Origin: Cryobacterium sp. PH31-L1
GTDB taxonomy: Bacteria > Actinomycetota > Actinomycetes > Actinomycetales > Microbacteriaceae
NCBI RefSeq assembly: GCF_030063145.1
Contig: NZ_JASISM010000001.1
Coordinates: forward strand, 620,001 to 684,000
Direction: 5' to 3'
Length of the DNA: 64,000 nucleotides
In this document: one piece after another, positions 44,670-54,250 of the stretch
Layout: every line of letters starts with the position of its first letter
Position numbering within the stretch: position 1 is the stretch's first letter
Notes under the pieces: model-generated
The model's input: only the letters and a program-made list of their open reading frames with translations
The model's database searches: none
Told to the model about the DNA's origin: nothing
Position numbers and translations under genes: made by a program

Positions 44670-46190
44670 TCAGTGTCCGCCGCCAAGGTTGCCAGCGAGA
44701 CGGGTGTGCAGCTCGTGGCTGGCCTCGTTGAGGCCCTCGATCACAACGTGCTTGTCGTGTCGGGCGTACTTGTAGGTGATGGCGTCGAGGGTGGCGACCG
44801 TCGAGGCATCCCATATGTGTGAGGCCGACATATCGATGACGATGCGGTCGGGGTCGTCTGCGTACTCGAACTGGGTCATCAGGTCGTTGCTGGAGGCGAA
44901 GAACAGCGCTCCGGTCACCGTGTAATACGCGGTGGGAACGGGCTGGTCGAGTTCTGCAGTGCGTTCCACCCGAGCGAGGTGGGCCACGCGGCGGGCGAAC
45001 GCGACCATCGCAACGATGACCCCGACGACGACGCCGATCGCCAGGTTGTGGGTGAGAACGATGACGACGACCGTGGCGACCATGACGGTGGTCTCGCTCT
45101 TCGGCATCCGCTTGAGGGTTGAGAAACGGATGCTGTGCCAGTCGAACGTGAGATAGGACACGATGATCATCACCGCCACCAGCGCGGCCATGGGCACGAC
45201 GGCGAGCACTTCGCCCAGCCCGAGAACCAGCACGAGCAGAAAAATGCCCGCGAGGAAGGTGGAGATGCGGGTGCGAGCACCGGAGGCTTTCACGTTGATC
45301 ATGGTCTGGCCGATCATGGCGCAACCACCCATGCCACCGAAGATGCCGGACATGACGTTGGCAACGCCCTGACCCCAGGTCTCGCGGGTCTTATTGGAGT
45401 GAGTATCGGTGATTTCGTCAACGAACTTCGCCGTCATGAGGGACTCGAGAATGCCGACGAGGGCCATGCCGAGCGCGAACGGCGCGATGATGGTGAACGT
45501 TTCCCAGTTGAGAGGAACGCTGGGGAGGAACAGTTCGGGCAGGCTCTTCGGCAGTTCGCCCTGGTCACCGATCGTCGGCACGTTGAGGCCGATGACCACG
45601 GTTGCCACGGTGAGTACCACGATCGCGACGAGCGGTGCAGGAATGACCTTGGTGATGCGTGGCATCACGATCATGATGATCAGGCCGGCGGCGACGAGCG
45701 GGTACACCAGGAACGGAACGTCGAGCAGCTGGGGGAGCTGTGAGGTGAAGATGAGGATCGCGAGGGCGTTGACGAAGCCGACCATAACGCTGCGCGGGAT
45801 AAACCGCATGAGCTTGGCGACGCCGACCAGGCTCAGCACGATTTGGAACACCCCGGCGAGAATGACGGTGGCGACGAAGTATTCCATCCCGTAGTCGCGG
45901 GCGACCGGGGCGATCACGAGGGCGACAGCGCCGGTTGCGGCGGTGATCATGGCCGGGCGTCCGCCGACGAACGCGATGGTGACGGCCATGACGAATGAGG
46001 AGAACAGCCCGACGCGGGGGTCGACGCCGGCGATGATCGAGAAGGCGATGGCCTCCGGAATCAGGGCCATCGCCACGACCAGTCCGGCGAGCACTTCGCG
46101 GGTGAGCAGGCGGGGCGTGCGCAGCGCGGTGAGCACCGAGGGTTCCGCCTTATAGCGGTTGGATGCAGCGGATTTTTGAACGACGGCCAT
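44670..46190 (-). CDS. SulP family anion transporter with STAS domain
   Basis: 506 residues with ten or more membrane segments: EVLAGLVVAMALIPEAIAFSIIAGVDPRVGLFSSF begins the family core, and GGMGGCAMIGQT and AMALVGILESLMTAKFVDE follow (quoted in parts). Residues about 400-506 form a STAS domain. It takes up sulfate or bicarbonate; the ion is not fixed by sequence. ATG 46190 has GGAGG five bases upstream. It is divergent from a MerR gene; the gap holds a palindrome that may be the regulator's site. Confidence 0.88.
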   Translation of the reverse strand: MAVVQKSAASNRYKAEPSVLTALRTPRLLTREVLAGLVVAMALIPEAIAFSIIAGVDPRVGLFSSFVMAVTIAFVGGRPAMITAATGAVALVIAPVARDYGMEYFVATVILAGVFQIVLSLVGVAKLMRFIPRSVMVGFVNALAILIFTSQLPQLLDVPFLVYPLVAAGLIIMIVMPRITKVIPAPLVAIVVLTVATVVIGLNVPTIGDQGELPKSLPELFLPSVPLNWETFTIIAPFALGMALVGILESLMTAKFVDEITDTHSNKTRETWGQGVANVMSGIFGGMGGCAMIGQTMINVKASGARTRISTFLAGIFLLVLVLGLGEVLAVVPMAALVAVMIIVSYLTFDWHSIRFSTLKRMPKSETTVMVATVVVIVLTHNLAIGVVVGVIVAMVAFARRVAHLARVERTAELDQPVPTAYYTVTGALFFASSNDLMTQFEYADDPDRIVIDMSASHIWDASTVATLDAITYKYARHDKHVVIEGLNEASHELHTRLAGNLGGGH

Positions 46191-46366
46191 GAGGCCTCCA
46201 GAAGCTGGGCCGACAATGCGGCCGAAATGGATAGGTAAGAGTTGGGTGGGCGCCGCAGTGCGCACCTCCACCGGACCTTGAGGCCGTACCCGCACGGGCA
46301 GGGCTATCAAGGACAATGGTGGGAGAGTGGGCTCACAGTTGAATGTCAGCCGACTTCTGCAACACT

Positions 46367-46382
46367 ACCCTAACGTAAGGGT
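46367..46382. promoter_or_regulatory. Near-perfect palindrome between sulP and merR genes
   Basis: ACCCTAACGTAAGGGT reads the same on both strands except for two central-flanking positions. It lies 30 bases before the MerR gene start and 177 bases before the SulP start, in the divergent promoter region, and has the half-site form (CCT-ACGT-AGG) of MerR-family operators. The control role is inferred from position. Confidence 0.55.
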
Positions 46383-46412
46383 TGAATGTGACCCCAAAGA
46401 AAGAGGCTTCCG

Positions 46413-46808
46413 GTGGAACCAGGCGCGACAGGCCCTGCGGTCACGATGCATATCGGCGAACTCGCCGACAAGACCGGGCTCTCGCTGCGCACGATTCGGC
46501 ACTATGACGAGGTCGGCCTGCTCAAGGCATCCGCTCGTACCGAGGGCGGGTTTCGGCTGTACTCGCCCGACGATTTCACTCGGCTGATGCTCATTCGTCG
46601 CATGAAACCGCTCGGCTTCACCCTCGACGAGATGACAGCGCTGCTGGCGGTCATCGACTCCCGGCAAGGCGGTGGAGCGGATGCCGACACTCCCGAATCA
46701 AGGCAGCAGCTGGATGCCTTCATCACCGACACTGTTGAGCGCCGCCAGAGGCTTCAGGATCAGCTGGGCATGGCCGACGAGTTTCTCGAGCTACTGCGCG
46801 CGCAATAG
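46413..46808 (+). CDS. MerR family transcriptional regulator
   Basis: 131 residues. The N-terminal HTH is MHIGELADKTGLSLRTIRHYDEVGLL and RLYSPDDFTRLMLIRRMKPLGFTLDEM, typical of MerR; a short coiled coil (ITDTVERRQRLQDQLGMADEFLELL) follows (quoted in parts). No cysteine metal site is seen, so the signal is unknown. GTG 46413 has AAGAGG about 6 bases upstream; ATG 46446 is an alternative. It is divergent from the SulP gene, likely controlling it and itself. Confidence 0.87.
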   Translation: MEPGATGPAVTMHIGELADKTGLSLRTIRHYDEVGLLKASARTEGGFRLYSPDDFTRLMLIRRMKPLGFTLDEMTALLAVIDSRQGGGADADTPESRQQLDAFITDTVERRQRLQDQLGMADEFLELLRAQ

Positions 46809-46862
46809 CAGCTGCCCGAGATCGAACAACCAGCGAATTCCACGATAGGTGTGGATGGGCAA

Positions 46863-46891
46863 AATGCGGGCATCGACGGATTGCCCGCATT
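46863..46891. terminator. Terminator hairpin after merR
   Basis: AATGCGGGCA at 46863-46872 pairs exactly with TGCCCGCATT at 46882-46891 across nine bases. It lies between the plus-strand merR gene and the minus-strand tRNA and may serve the first. Confidence 0.7.
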
Positions 46892-46912
46892 GGCGGCAGC
46901 TGCAGAAGGGGC

Positions 46913-46940
46913 TTAGAACCGCGTGATTACGCGGATCTAA
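46913..46940. terminator. Terminator hairpin after tRNA-Arg
   Basis: TTAGA-A-CCGCGT at 46913-46924 pairs with ACGCGG-A-TCTAA at 46929-46940, with a 4-base loop and one A-A mismatch. It begins six bases past the tRNA's 3' end on the minus strand. Confidence 0.65.
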
Positions 46941-46946
46941 CGAGTG

Positions 46947-47018
46947 TGCCCCCAGGCAGATTCGAACTGCCGCCCCTGCCTCCGGAGGGCAGTGCTCTAT
47001 CCCCTGAGCTATGGGGGC
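46947..47018 (-). tRNA. tRNA-Arg (anticodon CCG)
   Basis: 72 bases on the minus strand fold as a full cloverleaf. The acceptor stem is GCCCCCA/TGGGGGC with discriminator A, and no CCA is encoded. The D stem is GCTC/GAGC, the anticodon stem CTGCC/GGCAG with loop CTCCGGA (anticodon CCG), and the T arm GGCAG-TTCGAAT-CTGCC. It reads the arginine codon CGG, frequent in high-GC genomes. The arginyl-tRNA synthetase gene lies about 760 bases away. Confidence 0.95.
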
Positions 47019-47087
47019 CAGGGTGGTTCAAGGTTAGCATCATGCCCCGGCTGCCAAGACCCACCACGGGCCAGCCGACAAAATCTG

Positions 47088-47738
47088 CTAGCCGAGGTGC
47101 GACATTACCGTCGAGATGAGTGGCTCGGCATCGCCGGGTTCGAAGAACGCGGAGGTGCTGAGCGTGACCCAGTACTTTTCCGTGAAGACCTGGGCCTGAC
47201 CGACGCCATTCGCGTAGGTGAAGAAGCCGTCCACGGTCGGCGGGGTGCCGTAGCTGGGAACGGCCTGGCTATCGGCATCCGCTTGCTGCTTGAGCGTGGT
47301 TATCAGCACATCGTTGGGGGCCACGACCGAGATCTCGATGAGCTCGCCGCTGGTCTGGTTCGACCAGCCGCAGGTGAGGCCGTTGTACTTTGCCGCGGTC
47401 TCGCCCAGGCTGCCGGCACTCGGCGAGTAATCGGGAGCGGTGCCGTAGTTGGGGTTGAAATCGTAGACATCCTGCAGGGTGAGCAGATCGCCACAGGTCT
47501 GTGTGATCGCGGATCCGGTCGCTTCCGCCGTCGGCGTCGGAGACGATGACGGAGCAGCGCTCTCGGCGGGGTCAGCGGATGCCCCGCTGGTCGCGGACGC
47601 GGAATTCGTCGGCTTGGGCTGGTCACCACCACTGCACCCGGTCAGAACGAGGGCGAACAGGGTGCCAGCGGCGAGCAGGACGCCGGTCCGGCCACGAGCG
47701 GAACGAACGAGAGTGGGGTAGACGCGTGTATCAGTCAC
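47088..47738 (-). CDS. Secreted lipoprotein (DUF3558-like)
   Basis: 216 residues. The lipobox is LVLTGC (Cys about residue 35), after a hydrophobic LLAAGTLFALVLTG signal. A Ser/Ala/Pro-rich spacer follows, then a folded domain with TCGDLLTLQDVYDFNPNYG and LTCGWSNQTSGELIEISVV (quoted in parts), resembling the DUF3558 lipoproteins of actinobacteria. Two cysteines could form a disulfide. Function is unknown. The GTG start 47738 has AAGGT upstream, and argS begins 41 bases away on the opposite strand. Confidence 0.75.
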   Translation of the reverse strand: MTDTRVYPTLVRSARGRTGVLLAAGTLFALVLTGCSGGDQPKPTNSASATSGASADPAESAAPSSSPTPTAEATGSAITQTCGDLLTLQDVYDFNPNYGTAPDYSPSAGSLGETAAKYNGLTCGWSNQTSGELIEISVVAPNDVLITTLKQQADADSQAVPSYGTPPTVDGFFTYANGVGQAQVFTEKYWVTLSTSAFFEPGDAEPLISTVMSHLG

Positions 47739-47779
47739 GCGTTGACCTTACCAACTGGAGGGGCCGGTACGATTGACCG

Positions 47780-49456
47780 GTGACTCCTGCCGAACTCTCC
47801 CAGTCCCTGTTTGACCTCATTCTCGACGTCAGCGAGCGCCGACGCGAGGCTGACACGGTTGGGGTAGACCTCGGACTCACCCTCGCCGACGTCGCCGTCG
47901 AGCGACCACGCAACCGCGACCACGGTGACTGGGCCTCGAGCATCGCGCTCAAGATTGCCAAGCCCCTCGGTGCCAACCCGCGAGAAATCGCCGCCGAACT
48001 GGCAGCCGGTCTCGAACAGCTGAGCGATGTGGCCTCCGTTGAAATCGCCGGTCCGGGCTTTATCAACATTCGCCTCGAAGCGGCGGCGGCCGGCGCACTC
48101 GCGCAGACCATCGTGACCCTCGGCGACACCTACGGCACCGGCCACCTCTATGACGGTCTCAGGATCAACCTCGAATTCGTCTCGGCCAACCCCACCGGCC
48201 CGATCCACATGGGCGGCGTGCGCTGGGCCGCGGTCGGCGACAGCCTCGCTCGCGTGCTGCAGGCCGAGGGCGCCGACGTCACCCGCGAGTACTACTTCAA
48301 CGACCATGGTTCGCAGATCGACCGCTTCGCCCGCAGCGTGCTGGCGAGCTACCTCGGCGAGCCCACCCCCGAAGACGGTTACGGCGGAGCCTACATCGGC
48401 GACATCGCAGCGACTGTGCTCGCGATGTACGACGGCGACGTTTCAGCCCTGCCCCGGGACGAACAGCAGGAAGTGTTCCGCTCCATCGGAGTCGACCTCA
48501 TGTTCACCGAGATTAAGGAGAAGCTGCACGGCTTCGGCGTGGACTTCGACGTGTACTTTCACGAAGATTCCCTGCACGAATCCGGTGCCGTCAACCGCGC
48601 CATCGAACGCCTGCGCGAACAGGGCCACATCTTCGAAGCGGATGGCGCCATCTGGCTGCGCACGACCACTTTCGGCGACGATCGCGACCGGGTGATCATC
48701 CGCTCCAACGGCGAACCCGCCTACATTTCGGGCGACCTCGGCTACTACCTCGACAAGCGTGAGCGCGGCTTCGACCAGTGCCTGATCATGCTCGGCGCCG
48801 ACCACCACGGCTACGTCGGCCGCATGATGGCGATGGTCTCCGCCTTCGGCGACAAACCCGGCATGAACCTGCAGATTCTGATCGGCCAGATGGTCAACCT
48901 ACTCAAAGACGGCGAACCCGTGCGTATGTCGAAGCGCGCCGGCACCATCGTCACCCTCGACGACCTCGTCGACGCCGTCGGGGTCGATGCCGGGCGGTAT
49001 GCCCTGGTGCGCTCGAACAGCGACTCACAGCTCGACATCGACCTCGACCTGCTCGGCAAACGCACCAACGACAACCCGGTTTTCTACGTGCAGTACGCCC
49101 ATGCCCGCACGTCGGCGGTGGCGCGCAACGCTTTGGCCAGCGGCGTCGAACGAATCGTCTTCGCCCCCGAACTGCTCGTGCACGACAGCGAATCCGCGCT
49201 GCTCGGCGTGCTGCAGGAATACCCGCGCATCGTCGCCCAGGCCGCCGAACTGCGGGAGCCGCACCGCGTGGCCCGCTACATCGAAGAGGTCGCTGGTTAC
49301 TATCACCGCTGGTACGACAACTGCCGGGTCATTCCGCTCGGCGAAGAACCGATCACCGACCTGCACCGCACCCGACTGTGGCTCAACGACGCCACCGGCC
49401 AGGTGATTCGCAACGGTCTCGGCCTGCTCGGCGTGACCGCCCCGGAGCGCATGTAA
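47780..49456 (+). CDS. argS: Arginyl-tRNA synthetase
   Basis: 558 residues, class I synthetase. H143-M-G-G replaces HIGH in [10 protein letters not shown], and R382-M-S-K-R386 is the KMSKS-type loop. The N-terminal Add1-like domain ([15 protein letters not shown]) and the C-terminal DALR anticodon domain ([24 protein letters not shown]) are present. It loads arginine onto tRNA-Arg. GTG 47780 starts the gene. lmeA follows by two bases, heading a long operon into lysA, hom, thrC and thrB. Confidence 0.96.
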   Translation: MTPAELSQSLFDLILDVSERRREADTVGVDLGLTLADVAVERPRNRDHGDWASSIALKIAKPLGANPREIAAELAAGLEQLSDVASVEIAGPGFINIRLEAAAAGALAQTIVTLGDTYGTGHLYDGLRINLEFVSANPTGPIHMGGVRWAAVGDSLARVLQAEGADVTREYYFNDHGSQIDRFARSVLASYLGEPTPEDGYGGAYIGDIAATVLAMYDGDVSALPRDEQQEVFRSIGVDLMFTEIKEKLHGFGVDFDVYFHEDSLHESGAVNRAIERLREQGHIFEADGAIWLRTTTFGDDRDRVIIRSNGEPAYISGDLGYYLDKRERGFDQCLIMLGADHHGYVGRMMAMVSAFGDKPGMNLQILIGQMVNLLKDGEPVRMSKRAGTIVTLDDLVDAVGVDAGRYALVRSNSDSQLDIDLDLLGKRTNDNPVFYVQYAHARTSAVARNALASGVERIVFAPELLVHDSESALLGVLQEYPRIVAQAAELREPHRVARYIEEVAGYYHRWYDNCRVIPLGEEPITDLHRTRLWLNDATGQVIRNGLGLLGVTAPERM

Positions 49457-49458
49457 TC

Positions 49459-50220
49459 ATGGCCAGAACCAAACGTCGCGGCCTCGTTCCGCTGATCATT
49501 GTGGGCGTGCTCGCCGTGCTGCTCGTCGTTGCCTACTTTCTGGTAGACGGCGGGCTGCGCGCCTTCGCGCAGGACACGGCCGAGAAAGAAATCACCAAGA
49601 GCATGCCCGCCTCGGTGACCGGTGACGTCAATGTCACCATCGGCGGCACCTCGGTGATCGCCCAGTTCATCGCCGGCAGCTTCGACCAGGTGGAACTGAC
49701 CGCACCCAGCCTCACGGTAGACGGCGTGCCGGCATCCGTTCACGTCGTGGCTCGTGATGTGTCGACCAACACCGCCAAGGCCATCGGCTCCCTCACCGCC
49801 ACCCTAGACATCGACCAGGCCGCGCTCAATCAGCTGGTGCAAGCCTCCGGCACCGCGCCTGCCGACGCCGTGATGACACTCGGTGACAAAGTCGTCACCT
49901 ACACCGGCACGGTGAAATTGTTCGAGTTCAACGTGGGCTACAGCGCCACCGCCACGGCCACCGCCGCCGGTGACACGCTGAACATCGCACCCACCGAAGC
50001 CACCGTCACAAGCGGAGTCGGCGATATCGACGCGACACCCTTGGTCAATCTGATTCTCCAGCAGGCGCCCATCAGCGTCTGCGTCGCCGGGTACCTGCCC
50101 GAAGGCGTCGAACTGAACGGTGTCGACATTTCCCCCGAGCGGGCACGCGTTACGCTGGAGTCGAGCACGCTCATGCTCACCCGGCAGTCGCTGACCACCC
50201 TCGGCACCTGCTCCGGCTAA
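49459..50220 (+). CDS. lmeA: LmeA-like (DUF2993) envelope protein
   Basis: 253 residues with one N-terminal membrane segment (LVPLIIVGVLAVLLVVAYFLV), then an exported DUF2993 domain: AEKEITKSMPASVTGDVNV, GGTSVIAQFIAGSFDQVELTAPSL and DGVPASVHVVARDV in the expected order (quoted in parts). In mycobacteria LmeA binds phospholipid and helps build mannan-type lipoglycans; the same role here is inferred from the family. It begins two bases after argS. Confidence 0.8.
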   Translation: MARTKRRGLVPLIIVGVLAVLLVVAYFLVDGGLRAFAQDTAEKEITKSMPASVTGDVNVTIGGTSVIAQFIAGSFDQVELTAPSLTVDGVPASVHVVARDVSTNTAKAIGSLTATLDIDQAALNQLVQASGTAPADAVMTLGDKVVTYTGTVKLFEFNVGYSATATATAAGDTLNIAPTEATVTSGVGDIDATPLVNLILQQAPISVCVAGYLPEGVELNGVDISPERARVTLESSTLMLTRQSLTTLGTCSG

Positions 50221-50355
50221 TTCGAACCTCGCCACCTGCGGCGGTAGAATCCAGTCAGGCACGCCCCATTCGCGGGCTGGCTCATTTTCCGGCTTCAGGG
50301 ACCAATCCGGGTTCGCTCGCTGAGATTCCCCTTCGACTCTCGTGAGGTACTTCCC

Positions 50356-51789
50356 GTGACACTTGATCCCTCGGACGGCTCGTCCAACCCACTGGCACCC
50401 GACTGGCTGCACATTCCCGCTGACGCCAACGCGCTCACCCCCGGACTCTGGCCGGCCTCGACCATTCGTAGCGGCACCGGCGAACTCGTGGTCGGCGGAG
50501 TGAGCGCCACGGCCCTCGCCGCCGAATTCGGCACCCCGCTTTATGTCATCGACGAAACGGATGCCCGGTCCCGCGCCGCCGAGCTGCTCGCCGTGTTCCA
50601 GGCCGAGTTCGCACGCATCGGCACGAGCGCCAAGGTGTATTACGCCGGCAAGGCCTTTCTCTCCACGGAGGTCGTGCGGTGGATGACCGCCGCCGGCCTC
50701 AACATCGACGTGTGCAGCGGCGGAGAACTCGCCGTCGCGCTGGCCGGCGGTGCAGACCCCGTCCGGCTCGGTTTTCACGGCAATAACAAATCCCTGGCCG
50801 AACTCGATGAGGCCACCCGGGTCGGTGTCGGCACGATCGTGATCGACAGCAAGGTCGAAATCGGCCGCGTCGCCGAAGCGGCAGCCCGCAACGGCCGCGT
50901 GCAAAATGTGCGCCTACGCGTGAACAGTGGCGTGCACGCGCACACCCACGATTTTCTGGCCACCTCGCACGAAGATCAGAAGTTCGGCATCGTGCTCAGT
51001 GACGCGCCCAGGCTGGTCGCGCTGATTCGCGCTGAACCGGCGCTCAACTTCGTCGGCCTGCACTGTCATATCGGTTCGCAGATCTTCGGCGCTGACGGAT
51101 TCGCCGAGTCGGCCGCACGTCTGCTCGACCTGCACGCCGCCCTGCTGGCGGATGGTCCGGTGCCGGAACTCAACCTGGGCGGGGGCTTCGGTATCGCTTA
51201 CACGAGCGCCGACGAACCCACTCCGATTCACGAACTCGCTCGCGCTCTGGCCGACATCGTCGCCGCCCAGTGCGATCGGCTGGGCATCCCGCTGCCGGTC
51301 GTGGCTTTCGAACCCGGCCGGGTCATCATCGGTCGTTCCGGAGTGAGCCTGTACCGCGTCGGCACGACCAAAGCCGTCGACGTCTCGGGTACGCAGCGGC
51401 TCTATGTCAGCGTCGATGGCGGCATGAGCGACAACGTGCGCCCGGCCCTCTACGGCGCCGACTACGCCGTACGCCTCGCCGCCCGTACGTCGACCGAACC
51501 TCCGGTGCTCGTGCGTATCGCCGGCAAACACTGCGAGAGCGGCGACATCGTCGTCGACGCTGACTATCTGCCCGGGGATGTGACCCCGGGCGACCTGCTC
51601 GCCGTGCCCGCCACCGGAGCCTACTGCTGGGCGCTGTCCAACAACTACAACTATCAGGGCCGCGCGCCCGTCGTCGCTGTGTTGAATGGCACAGCGCGTG
51701 TTCTGGTGCGCGGCGAAACGATTGCCGACCTGCTCGCGCGGGATACCGGGATACCTCAATCAGGCACCAAAAACGGAGGAGAATCTTGA
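50356..51789 (+). CDS. lysA: Diaminopimelate decarboxylase
   Basis: 477 residues. The PLP lysine is K99 in VYYAGKAF; GLNIDVCSGGEL, FHGNNKS, GLHCHIGSQ, LNLGGGFGI and the active-site CESGD near the C-terminus are all present. It makes lysine from meso-diaminopimelate, last step of lysine synthesis. The GTG start 50356 lies 135 bases after lmeA in a region with a TAGAAT box, so it may have its own promoter. The stop overlaps the hom start as TTGA. Confidence 0.94.
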   Translation: MTLDPSDGSSNPLAPDWLHIPADANALTPGLWPASTIRSGTGELVVGGVSATALAAEFGTPLYVIDETDARSRAAELLAVFQAEFARIGTSAKVYYAGKAFLSTEVVRWMTAAGLNIDVCSGGELAVALAGGADPVRLGFHGNNKSLAELDEATRVGVGTIVIDSKVEIGRVAEAAARNGRVQNVRLRVNSGVHAHTHDFLATSHEDQKFGIVLSDAPRLVALIRAEPALNFVGLHCHIGSQIFGADGFAESAARLLDLHAALLADGPVPELNLGGGFGIAYTSADEPTPIHELARALADIVAAQCDRLGIPLPVVAFEPGRVIIGRSGVSLYRVGTTKAVDVSGTQRLYVSVDGGMSDNVRPALYGADYAVRLAARTSTEPPVLVRIAGKHCESGDIVVDADYLPGDVTPGDLLAVPATGAYCWALSNNYNYQGRAPVVAVLNGTARVLVRGETIADLLARDTGIPQSGTKNGGES

Positions 51790-53123
51790 AGCTCGAATAC
51801 CGCAATCTGCGCGTCGCCCTCCTCGGCGGTGGATCTGTCGGCGCCCAGGTGGCCCGACTGCTGCTCGAACAGGGCCCTGAGCTTGCCAACCGGGTCGGGG
51901 CCACGCTCGAACTGGTCGGCATCGCGGTGCGCGACGTGAACGCGGAACGCACCGTCGACCTGCCGCGCGAACTATTCACCACCAACGCTGAAGAACTCAT
52001 CCTCGGGGCCGATATCGTCATCGAGCTCATGGGCGGCATCGAGCCGGCCCGTAGCCATATCCTGCTGGCGATCAGCAGCGGAGCGGATGTCGTCACCGCC
52101 AACAAGGCGCTGCTCGCCCTGCACGGCCCAGAGCTGTTCGCCGCGGCGAACCAGGTCGGCGCCCAGATCAACTACGAGGCCGCCGTCGCCGGGGCTATTC
52201 CCATCGTGCGTCCGCTGCGGGAAAGCCTCGCCGGCGACCAGGTGAAGCGCATCCTCGGTATCGTCAACGGCACCACGAACTTCATTCTCGACCGGATGGA
52301 TACCGAAGGGTCCAGTCTAGAAGACGCGCTGGCCGAGGCCACCGCGCTCGGCTACGCAGAAGCCGATCCGACCGCGGACATCGGCGGGTTCGACGCGGCG
52401 CAGAAGGCGGCCATTCTGGCAAGTCTGGCATTCCACACGACGGTGCCGCTGGCATCCGTTTATCGCGAGGGCATCACGCAGGTCACGCCGGCGCAGATCG
52501 AATCGGCCCGCAAGGCCGGCTATGTCGTGAAGCTGCTGGCCATCTGCGAGCGGGTCACCGATGAGAACGGGGTCGACGGGGTGTCGGCGCGGGTCTACCC
52601 GGCGATGGTTCCGCGCAGTCATCCGCTGGCCTCGGTGCATGGCGCCAACAACGCTGTTTTCGTCGAGGCGGAATCCGCCGGAAGCCTCATGTTCTATGGC
52701 GCCGGCGCCGGGGGAGTGGAGACGGCCTCTGCCGTACTCGGCGACGTCGTCTCGATCGCCCGGCGTCACGTCGCCGGCGGGCCGGGAGTGGCTGCGTCGA
52801 GCCACGCCGAACTGTCCGTTTTCGACATCGGGCGGGTCACCACCCGCTATGCCGTGACCCTCGAAGTCACCGACGAACCCGGCGTGCTCGCGACCATCGC
52901 GAGCGTGTTCAGCAAGCGCAAGGTCTCCCTCGCGCTCGTGGAACAATCCATGACACCCGCCGTGATCGGCACCGCGAGTCGCGCAGCCCGCTCGGCCACG
53001 GCTACCCTAGTAATCGGGACCCATGACGCAACGGAGGCCGCACTCGCCGCCACCGTGCAGGACCTGGCCACCAACAGTGTCGTCAGCGAAGTCGCATCCG
53101 TTTTGAGAGTTGAAGGAGTCTGA
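51786..53123 (+). CDS. hom: Homoserine dehydrogenase
   Basis: 445 residues. The NAD(P) site is LLGGGSVGAQVA near residues 13-24; the catalytic domain has ADIVIELMGGIEPAR, VTANKALLA, NGTTNFILDRM, EADPTADIGGFDAA (quoted in parts); an ACT regulatory domain from about residue 355 (VTLEVTDEPGVLATIASVF) allows threonine feedback. It makes homoserine for threonine and methionine. The TTG start 51786, with GGAGGAGAA before it, overlaps lysA by four bases; the stop shares one base with thrC. Confidence 0.94.
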   Translation: MKLEYRNLRVALLGGGSVGAQVARLLLEQGPELANRVGATLELVGIAVRDVNAERTVDLPRELFTTNAEELILGADIVIELMGGIEPARSHILLAISSGADVVTANKALLALHGPELFAAANQVGAQINYEAAVAGAIPIVRPLRESLAGDQVKRILGIVNGTTNFILDRMDTEGSSLEDALAEATALGYAEADPTADIGGFDAAQKAAILASLAFHTTVPLASVYREGITQVTPAQIESARKAGYVVKLLAICERVTDENGVDGVSARVYPAMVPRSHPLASVHGANNAVFVEAESAGSLMFYGAGAGGVETASAVLGDVVSIARRHVAGGPGVAASSHAELSVFDIGRVTTRYAVTLEVTDEPGVLATIASVFSKRKVSLALVEQSMTPAVIGTASRAARSATATLVIGTHDATEAALAATVQDLATNSVVSEVASVLRVEGV

Positions 53124-54250
53124 TGTTTAGCCCAAGCGAGACCAGTGCCAGCCTGACCAACCCCGCGGCGATCGTCTGCCGCCAGTGGCGCGGCGTGCTG
53201 AACGAATACTCCGACCGACTGAACATCTCGGCCGCGACTCCGATCATCACCCTGGGTGAGGGTGGAACGCCGCTCATTCCGGCCGCCGCGCTCTCCGCGC
53301 GCACCGGCGCGAAGGTCTGGATCAAGTTTGAGGGAATGAACCCGACCGGGTCGTTCAAAGACCGCGGTATGACCATGGCCATCTCCAAGGCCATGGAAGA
53401 CGGTGCGAAAGCCGTCATCTGCGCCTCGACCGGCAACACCAGCGCCTCAGCTGCCGCCTACGCCACCCACGCCGGCATCACCGCCGCCGTGCTCGTGCCG
53501 GAAGGCAAGATCGCCATGGGCAAGCTCAGCCAGGCCGTCGCGCACAACGCCCAGCTGCTGCAGGTGCAGGGCAACTTCGATGACTGCCTCGACATCGCCC
53601 GCGATCTCGCCACCAACTACCCGGTGCACCTGGTCAACTCGGTCAACCCCGACCGCATCGAAGGCCAGAAGACCGCAGCCTTCGAGGTCGTCGAAGTGCT
53701 CGGTGACGCCCCCGACTTTCAGTTCGTTCCGGTCGGCAACGCCGGCAACTACACGGCTTACTTTCGCGGCTACAGCGAAGAGGTCGCCCGCGGCGCCACC
53801 ACGAAGCTGCCGCGCATGTTCGGCTTCCAAGCCTCCGGCAGCGCCCCGATCGTGCTCGGCCACCGCGTCGAGCACCCCGACACCATCGCGAGCGCCATCC
53901 GCATCGGCAACCCGGCATCGTGGGACCTCGCACTGAACGCCCGTGAGCAGAGCGACGGCTACTTCGGCGCTATCACCGACCCGAAGATTCTCGAAGCCCA
54001 CCGCATTCTCTCGGCCGAGGTCGGCATCTTCGTGGAACCGGCATCCGCTATCGGAGTCGCCGGCCTGCTCGAGCGTGCCGAAGCCGGATTCATTCCGAAG
54101 GGATCGACCGTGGTCATCACGGTCACCGGCCACGGTTTGAAAGACCCGCAGTGGGCGCTACGCACCGCGGACGGTTCCGATGTCGTACCCACCATCGTTC
54201 CGGTGGACACCGCTGAAATCGCCAGCGTTCTGGGCCTGGGCAAGGCATGA
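53123..54250 (+). CDS. thrC: Threonine synthase
   Basis: 375 residues of PLP fold type II. Active lysine K79 lies in PTGSFKDRGM; CASTGNTSASAAAY and VPVGNAGNYTAY complete the site. It turns O-phosphohomoserine into threonine. ATG 53123 overlaps the hom stop by one base, and its stop overlaps thrB as ATGA, so hom, thrC and thrB are coupled. Length and motifs are typical. A diverged second copy lies at 40133. Confidence 0.95.
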   Translation: MFSPSETSASLTNPAAIVCRQWRGVLNEYSDRLNISAATPIITLGEGGTPLIPAAALSARTGAKVWIKFEGMNPTGSFKDRGMTMAISKAMEDGAKAVICASTGNTSASAAAYATHAGITAAVLVPEGKIAMGKLSQAVAHNAQLLQVQGNFDDCLDIARDLATNYPVHLVNSVNPDRIEGQKTAAFEVVEVLGDAPDFQFVPVGNAGNYTAYFRGYSEEVARGATTKLPRMFGFQASGSAPIVLGHRVEHPDTIASAIRIGNPASWDLALNAREQSDGYFGAITDPKILEAHRILSAEVGIFVEPASAIGVAGLLERAEAGFIPKGSTVVITVTGHGLKDPQWALRTADGSDVVPTIVPVDTAEIASVLGLGKA

